NCBI GenBank assembly: GCA_002687665.1
Contig: NZAX01000030.1
Location: 1 to 11,159, forward strand
Length of the DNA stretch: 11,159 bases
Source of the DNA: Flavobacteriaceae bacterium
GTDB taxonomy: Bacteria; Bacteroidota; Bacteroidia; Flavobacteriales; Flavobacteriaceae
Reading direction: 5' to 3'
Of this stretch, positions 6,431-11,159 are shown piece after piece (the stretch's first letter is position 1; every line of letters starts with the position of its first letter). A model generated the notes under the pieces. That model was not told where the DNA came from, ran no database searches, and was given only the letters and a program-made list of their open reading frames with translations. The translations under genes were made by a program, and so were the position numbers.

Positions 6431-8952
6431 TGCCAGTACAATGGACAACATTCCCTATGGAGTTTAAGGGAGGGTTAGTATCTAACCTTACTCCATTACA
6501 ACAAGGTACTAATGCTGTAGGCTCTGCTACTATTCTGCAGAATTTTGAGTCTAACAGAGAAGGTGGCTATAGCAAACTAAAAGGTTACAGCAAGTTTAGC
6601 TCAACATTAGTTCCCGGTGGTGGCGATGTTCTTGCTATGAAAGTTATATCTTCTGGCAGAGTTGTAACAGCTAGAAAGATGAATACCGCTACTGTAACAG
6701 AATATCAGACAGCTACCTCTACAGTAAACGGAGCAGTATCCAACGCTACAGCAGTTGCTCTTGATAACAACACAGCTACAGCCGTAGTAAATGGTGCTGT
6801 TAGTAGTGGCACTACAGTAACCTTAGACAGAGCAAGAACTTTTACAGGAGTAACAGGTGCTACTTCTTTAGCTGGTGCAAGTGCTACGTTTGATGTAACA
6901 AATACAAATGGTACATATACAGCAGCAATAAATGCAGCAGGTACAGGCTTCAAGGTTAACGAAACAGTAACGGTACTTGGTGCAAACTTAGGTGGTGCTA
7001 CTTCAGCAAACAACGCAACTATCACAGTTACTTCTGTTGGTTCTAGCGCAGTCACATATACAAACCCAACGCAGTCTGGCTATAGTGGTTCTGGTAGCAG
7101 TGCTACATTTAATGTAACTAAAACAGGTACTACATATACAGTAGCTATTAGTGCAGCAGGTTCAGGATTTTCAGCTAGTGAAACAATTACTATCGTGGGT
7201 ACACAGTTAAATGGTGCTACCACAGCTAACGATGCAACCATAACAATAACTACAGTAGATGGGTCAGGTGGTATAACAGGAGCCACCATAGCAGGTACAG
7301 GTTTAGCAGAAGGGCCAGTCACAGGTGTTAGTATTACTGGTACTGGTGTAAGTTTTAGTGGAACTATTACCAAAGGAATGGTCATAACTGGCACTGGTAT
7401 TACTGGTACAGTCACAGTAAAGACAGTAACTAGTCAGACTAGTATCGTACTAGACACAGCAGTATCTATAGCTGACAACGTTGTTGTTAGTTTTGTTACT
7501 AATATAAAAGCTGGTATGTTTGTTACAGGCACAGGTATATCTGGTGTTGTAAAAGTAGCAACAGTAACAAATCAGAACAGCATTACACTTGACTCAGCAC
7601 AATCAATATCAGATAATACCGTTCTTACATTTGGTACATTTCATTCTAGTCAAGTTGACAAGACATTATACTTTCATGGAACAGGTACAACTTGGTCACA
7701 CGTAGGTACGAGTTCATCTACCAATACACAAAAAGTAAGACATGCATCTTTTAATTTTACTCAAGAAGACAAAACTATATTTGTTGATAGTAAAAGTTTT
7801 CCTGTAATATTTAATAGCAGTGGAAACACTACAGTAAATTTAACATCATCTAACAGTTCAGATGTAGAAGGTGCAGAAAATGTAGCAGTATTTAAAAATC
7901 ATGCATTCTACTCTAAAGGTAGTAAGATATTTTTTACAGCACCAACTACAGTAGATGACTTTGCTACAAGTAATGGTGCTGGTACTATAAATGTAGGCTT
8001 TGACGTAACAGGCATGATAGGCTTTCGTGATCAGCTTATTATTTTTACTACAGACACAATCAAGAAACTTGTAGGTAGTACCTCATCTGATTTTAAACTA
8101 GAGCCTATAACAGACAAAATAGGTTGTATTAACCCAGACAGTATACAAGAATTTGGTGGTGACGTAGCATACTTATCCCCTGATGGTATACGTTTATTAA
8201 GTGCTACTGATCGTATTGGTGACCTTGCTCTTGACATTGCATCTGATCCAATTTATAAAGACGCTAATGATTTTATAGCTTCATCTGATACATTTTGTTC
8301 TGTACTAGTTAGAGGTAAATCACAGTATAGATTGTTCTCATTTATACCCTCTGTTAGCGATGCCAATTCATCAGGTTTGATAGCGACTAAATTTATAGCT
8401 CAAGGTGGTAGTGGTATAGCTTGGTCAACAACAAAAGGACTAAAAGTAAACGTAGCAGATAGTACATACTCAGGTGCAACAGAGACTATTATGTTTGCTA
8501 ACGATGATGGTTTCTGTTATAGGATGGACTCAGGTAATTCTTTTGATGGTAGTGCTATCGAGTCAATATATGAATCTCCGTTCATGCCTATTACAGATCC
8601 GCAAATACGTAAGACTTTATATAAACTTACTTTGTATGCAGAACCTACAGGCACTATGGCTCTAGATGTTAACTTTAAAATAGACTTTGAAGGTAAAAAC
8701 GATCCAGGAATAATACAACCAGAAGTTATACAGGTAGGTTCATCGGGTGGCGGTGTAAGTTTATATGGTGCATCTACTTCTGTGTATGGAGGCTCTGGTG
8801 TTACTTTTGGAGGAACCTTAGATAAGATATACAAAGAAAATCTAATAGGCTCTTTTAAAACAATAGCAATGCGTATTATAGACAACTCAACAAATCCAAC
8901 CTTTACTCTTGACACAGCAGTGCTTGAGTATAGACAACATGATAGGCAGTAA
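6430..8952 (+). CDS. Tail tubular protein B-like nozzle protein with inserted repeat domains
   Basis: An 840-residue protein, the probable tail nozzle (T7 gp12 is 794 residues). The N-terminus (PMEFKGGLVSNLTPLQQG, then ILQNFESNREGGYSKLKGY) and the second half match this family. Diagnostic stretches after residue 400 are KVRHASFNFTQEDKTIFVD, FKNHAFYSKGSKIFFTAPT, GFRDQLIIFTTDTIKKLVG and YLSPDGIRLLSATDRIGDL, which look like propeller-type strands around the channel. Residues 99-401 are very different: Thr/Gly/Ser-rich and made of three sorts of tandem repeats. This block splits the N-terminal strands from the rest and looks like an insertion of surface beta-domains. It overlaps tail tubular protein A by one base (TAATG). 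Near the C-terminus a glycine-rich GSSGGGVSLYGASTSVYGG loop precedes the final strands. Confidence 0.8.
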   Translation: MPVQWTTFPMEFKGGLVSNLTPLQQGTNAVGSATILQNFESNREGGYSKLKGYSKFSSTLVPGGGDVLAMKVISSGRVVTARKMNTATVTEYQTATSTVNGAVSNATAVALDNNTATAVVNGAVSSGTTVTLDRARTFTGVTGATSLAGASATFDVTNTNGTYTAAINAAGTGFKVNETVTVLGANLGGATSANNATITVTSVGSSAVTYTNPTQSGYSGSGSSATFNVTKTGTTYTVAISAAGSGFSASETITIVGTQLNGATTANDATITITTVDGSGGITGATIAGTGLAEGPVTGVSITGTGVSFSGTITKGMVITGTGITGTVTVKTVTSQTSIVLDTAVSIADNVVVSFVTNIKAGMFVTGTGISGVVKVATVTNQNSITLDSAQSISDNTVLTFGTFHSSQVDKTLYFHGTGTTWSHVGTSSSTNTQKVRHASFNFTQEDKTIFVDSKSFPVIFNSSGNTTVNLTSSNSSDVEGAENVAVFKNHAFYSKGSKIFFTAPTTVDDFATSNGAGTINVGFDVTGMIGFRDQLIIFTTDTIKKLVGSTSSDFKLEPITDKIGCINPDSIQEFGGDVAYLSPDGIRLLSATDRIGDLALDIASDPIYKDANDFIASSDTFCSVLVRGKSQYRLFSFIPSVSDANSSGLIATKFIAQGGSGIAWSTTKGLKVNVADSTYSGATETIMFANDDGFCYRMDSGNSFDGSAIESIYESPFMPITDPQIRKTLYKLTLYAEPTGTMALDVNFKIDFEGKNDPGIIQPEVIQVGSSGGGVSLYGASTSVYGGSGVTFGGTLDKIYKENLIGSFKTIAMRIIDNSTNPTFTLDTAVLEYRQHDRQ
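6724..7632 (+). repeat. Three families of tandem repeats inside tail tubular protein B
   Basis: Family one is a short VNGAVS repeat at residues 99-112 and 120-133 (period 21). Family two is a 54-residue domain at residues 150-203 (6877-7038) and 223-276 (7096-7257), identical at 33 of 54 positions by my count, with the pattern SATF-x-VT and later NGTY or GTTY, ETVTV or ETITI, and ATIT. Family three is a 45-residue unit at residues 311-355 (7360-7494) and 357-401 (7498-7632), identical at 26 of 45 positions, centred on GM-x-(I/V)TGTGI and Q-x-SI-x-LD. All stay in frame. They look like independent duplications of beta-strand modules. Confidence 0.85.
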
Positions 8953-8954
8953 CG

Positions 8955-9968
8955 ATGGCAGGTTATACAAGACAAGCAGCAGCTAATATTACCACAGGAA
9001 GTGTTATTGACGCTGATGATTTTAACAATGAGTACAATCAGGTACAGTCAGCATTCAATGCTAGTACTGGTCACACCCATGACGGCACTGCAGCAGAGGG
9101 CGCACCTATTGAAAAGATAGGACCGTCACAAGACGTAGTAGCTACAGCATCCGTACTTAGACCAAAGACTACTAATGTTGTAGACTTAGGTACAAGTGTA
9201 TTACAATATAAAGACGCTTTCTTCGATGGTACGGTAAAGACAGATAATCTTACTGTAGATGAGAATGCTACAATAACAGGTAATCTAACTGTTAATGGCA
9301 CTCTATCATCTTCTGGTGGTGGTGTGATGTCTAACTTTATATTGGAAGATGGCGATGGTACTGAGGTTACTATTGATGATGGTAAAGAAGTTAAGTTTGT
9401 TGAAGGAGATGGCATAGACATAAACTGGACTGACACTTCTAATGGTACAGATGGTGATCCTTATGATTTAACTTTTGCCCTAAAGACTGATAGACGTTCA
9501 AGTAGTAATACAGATGTTTATACTGGCAACAGTAACGATTACGTTTTCTTTGATGCAAGTGTAGGAATGCGTTTTTATACTGCTGGTGGAGAAGACATGA
9601 GGTTGACCGATGCTGGTGACTTGCACGTTGACGGAAACGTTATTGGCTACTCTAGCACAATATCTGATGAAAGACTAAAGAAAGATATTAACAAAATTGA
9701 AAATGCACTGGATAAAGTTTCACAGATAAATGGTTATACTTTTACCTACACTAATGATGGAAATCAAGGCGCAGGGGTTATAGCTCAAGAGCTTGAAAAT
9801 GTTTTACCAAGTGCAGTTCAAAATACAAATTTAGTTTTTAATGACGATAGTAATGTTGAGTTTAAAACTGTACAATACGATCAAATTCATGGCTTGTTAA
9901 TAGAAGCAATAAAAGAATTAAAAGAACAATTAGATCAATGTAAATGTAAAAAATGTGAGTGTGAATAA
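8955..9968 (+). CDS. Second tail fibre with S74 autocleaving chaperone domain and Cys-rich tip
   Basis: A 337-residue fibre-type protein. The N-terminal 60 residues contain NNEYNQVQSAFNASTGHTHD, a pattern seen at the virion-attaching end of marine podovirus fibres. Around residues 93-118 is a LTVDENATITGNLTVNGTL stretch, a beta-helix-like shaft motif. A middle domain with YTGNSNDYVFFDASVGMRF follows. From S237 to the end is the intramolecular chaperone (peptidase S74) domain, starting SDERLKKDINKIENALDKV with the Ser-Lys pair S237 and K242. Cleavage before S237 would leave a mature fibre of about 236 residues. The last nine residues, CKCKKCECE, hold four cysteines (329, 331, 334, 336), unusual for this domain. 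The gene starts two bases after tail tubular protein B, the place T7-like phages often keep a fibre-type gene. Confidence 0.85.
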   Translation: MAGYTRQAAANITTGSVIDADDFNNEYNQVQSAFNASTGHTHDGTAAEGAPIEKIGPSQDVVATASVLRPKTTNVVDLGTSVLQYKDAFFDGTVKTDNLTVDENATITGNLTVNGTLSSSGGGVMSNFILEDGDGTEVTIDDGKEVKFVEGDGIDINWTDTSNGTDGDPYDLTFALKTDRRSSSNTDVYTGNSNDYVFFDASVGMRFYTAGGEDMRLTDAGDLHVDGNVIGYSSTISDERLKKDINKIENALDKVSQINGYTFTYTNDGNQGAGVIAQELENVLPSAVQNTNLVFNDDSNVEFKTVQYDQIHGLLIEAIKELKEQLDQCKCKKCECE

Positions 9969-10786
9969 TGGCTCTACCAAGTAGTGGTCAAATAACTATA
10001 AACCAAATTCACGTTGAGGCAGGTGGTGGTAGTGGCTCACAAGCTGCACTAAACGATGCCGACATTCGTGCAATGATTGGTAAAGGTTCTACCGCACAAA
10101 ATGCTTTTAATGAGTACTATGGAGTTTCTGCAGCAGCTCCTACTGGTACTTACAAAGGACGTACACTTACAACTGGTAACGGATTTCCTGCTGGATATGT
10201 TACTCTAAGTTCTGGTACAAAAATAGTTGTTGTTACACTTCAATTAGCAGGATCAAATAACACATATGTAACTTTGGGTGGCACAAACATGACGCAAGCC
10301 TGTAAAATAGACACTGTAAGTTCTAATTCAGGTATTTGGCAAGCAGCACCCACATCAGCAGTATATTATTTAGTTACTTCTACATCAGGATCTACCTATG
10401 TTACTGGAAATGGAGGCAGTGGTAGATCTGTTGCCCATATATGGGAAATAACTGGATACAATAGTTCTACTCCTACAGCGACAGCAACAGCACAGAATAC
10501 AAACACAAGTAGTTATTCTAAAACTATTTCACTTTCAACACAATATAATGGCATTACAATCGGTTCAGGTGTAACTGAAGACACAAATCCAGCAGGTTCG
10601 GTTACTGTTAGCAATTCCGACAGCTTGCAGCAAATTGATTTAGAAGGTGCTACCAATCACTATAGCTGGAGAGATCAAGGAACATCTCTAGGAACTACAA
10701 GCTATGTTTGTACTCAAAACAACCCTGCGTCTAACATTGTGTCAGGGTCAACAATTCAACAACTAGCCGCCGCACATTGGAAATGA
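9968..10786 (+). CDS. LPSSG-type fibre or tip protein, second copy of the family
   Basis: A 272-residue protein that begins MALPSSGQITINQIHVEAGG, the same kind of N-terminal module as the glycine-rich protein at 2774-3727. It continues LNDADIRAMIGKGSTAQNAF and NEYYG, a pattern common at the start of phage fibre and tip proteins. From about residue 60 the body is Ser/Thr/Asn/Gly-rich with regular beta strands (GTKIVVVTLQLAG, SAVYYLVTST, VAHIWEITGY) and ends QQLAAAHWK. A jelly-roll or lectin-like beta-sandwich is likely, with receptor binding as the probable role; no specific sugar-binding motif is recognisable. It overlaps the S74 fibre gene by one base (TAATG), repeating the arrangement seen at 2771-2774. 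Confidence 0.7.
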   Translation: MALPSSGQITINQIHVEAGGGSGSQAALNDADIRAMIGKGSTAQNAFNEYYGVSAAAPTGTYKGRTLTTGNGFPAGYVTLSSGTKIVVVTLQLAGSNNTYVTLGGTNMTQACKIDTVSSNSGIWQAAPTSAVYYLVTSTSGSTYVTGNGGSGRSVAHIWEITGYNSSTPTATATAQNTNTSSYSKTISLSTQYNGITIGSGVTEDTNPAGSVTVSNSDSLQQIDLEGATNHYSWRDQGTSLGTTSYVCTQNNPASNIVSGSTIQQLAAAHWK

Positions 10787-11025
10787 TAACACCAGAAGAA
10801 TTAGAAGATATGTTAGATCGTGCAGCCAAGCGTGGTGCTTCAGCAGCATTGCGTGAGGTAGGGCTGCATGATGATGATGCTCGTAAAGACATACTTGAAA
10901 TGCGTAGCTTACTAGAAATGTGGCGTGATACACGAAGAGGTGTATGGTCAACCATTGTAAAGATGTCAACAGTAGCAGTAATAACTTTCATAGCCGCATC
11001 ACTGTGGATGCAAATAGGGAAATAA
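10783..11025 (+). CDS. Small single-span membrane protein, DUF6127-like; candidate holin or membrane anchor
   Basis: An 80-residue protein. Residues 1-50 are charged and helical (ITPEELEDMLDRAAKRGASA, then REVGL and RSLLEMWRDTRR). Residues 57 to about 76 form one hydrophobic segment (TIVKMSTVAVITFIAASLWM), with the N-terminal part probably cytoplasmic because Arg/Lys precede the span. The pattern of an acidic helix, a DLR/EMRSLLE-type middle and a C-terminal span resembles the DUF6127 family of phages and prophages; I recall this rather than searched it. ATG at 10783 is chosen because it forms an ATGA overlap with the previous stop codon; a TTG six bases upstream (10777) would add two residues. 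Position after the fibre genes fits a holin, as in T7 where gp17.5 follows the fibre, but that is inference. Confidence 0.6.
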   Translation: MITPEELEDMLDRAAKRGASAALREVGLHDDDARKDILEMRSLLEMWRDTRRGVWSTIVKMSTVAVITFIAASLWMQIGK

Positions 11026-11028
11026 GAT

Positions 11029-11159
11029 ATGGCTAAAAAATTTGCAGGATTCAAGCCTGAGACAATTACAAACAAGATACTACCAGCGTTGGGCTATAAT
11101 GGACCTAAAGATCAAAAGTCTATCAATGCTTTCCTAGCAGCTAGTCCTGCAGCAGCAGC
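11029..11159 (+). CDS. 5' end of a further phage gene (truncated by window edge)
   Basis: The frame opens with ATG at 11029, three bases after the preceding stop, and stays open to the window edge, giving 43 residues. The start reads MAKKFAGFKPETITNKILPA and is followed by LGYNGPKDQKSINAFLAASPA. I recognise similar starts in large proteins of marine podoviruses that lie downstream of the tail genes, where internal virion (ejection) proteins or lysis-related proteins are encoded; with so little sequence the function cannot be named. The purine stretch GGGAAATAAG just upstream (11017-11026) may serve as its ribosome site. Confidence 0.65.
   Translation, partial: MAKKFAGFKPETITNKILPALGYNGPKDQKSINAFLAASPAAA

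Noticed and set aside
6705..7415. Long open frames on the minus strand under the repeat region of tail tubular protein B
   Set aside because: They follow from the absence of stop codons opposite Thr/Val/Ala-rich repeats and give low-complexity Val/Pro/Ala products without motifs.
8517..8975. 152-residue open frame on the minus strand opposite the end of tail tubular protein B
   Set aside because: All supported genes run on the + strand, the + frame here has clear family features, and this product shows no domain pattern.
10777..10782. TTG start two codons upstream for the small membrane protein
   Set aside because: The ATG at 10783 forms an ATGA overlap with the previous stop codon, and nothing conserved-looking would be added by the TTG.

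Overview
The window is one contiguous stretch of the late structural region of a tailed bacteriophage. All genes are on the + strand, packed with gaps of a few bases or 1-4 base overlaps. No replication, integration or host metabolic gene is seen. Base composition is AT-leaning (about 40% G+C by eye). The proteins have the character of short-tailed (podovirus-like) phages from marine viromes: a capsid protein, a T7 gp11/gp12-like tail-tube pair, S74-chaperone fibres, glycine-rich adhesins and LPSSG-type fibre proteins. The host cannot be fixed from the sequence; a marine bacterium is the best guess.

Layout: (1) the 3' part of the major capsid protein gene (1-827), then a strong RNA hairpin (837-869). 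(2) A 4.9-kb block of accessory virion genes (905-5740): a 146-aa beta-rich small protein; a fibre ending in an S74 autocleaving chaperone domain with 37-aa repeats; a glycine-rich LPSSG adhesin; an acidic 125-aa protein; a 431-aa protein with two tandem cupredoxin-like domains; and a 105-aa small virion protein. (3) The tail tube: tail tubular protein A (5741-6430) and B (6430-8952), the latter carrying repeat domains near its N-terminus. (4) A second S74 fibre (8955-9968) followed by a second LPSSG protein (9968-10786). (5) A small protein with one membrane segment (10783-11025), a candidate holin or membrane anchor. (6) The 5' end of a further gene cut off by the window edge (from 11029).

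Functionally this is a virion assembly operon. The capsid protein builds the head, and proteins A and B form the tail tube and nozzle. Two separate 'S74 fibre + LPSSG protein' pairs, one on each side of the tail-tube genes, probably supply two receptor-binding devices. The most notable points are the two complete sets of type 1 copper ligands in the 4118-5413 protein, the paired fibre cassettes, the codon-diversified repeats in the first fibre, and the repeat-domain insertion in tail tubular protein B. Family assignments come from recognising sequence patterns, not from database searches.
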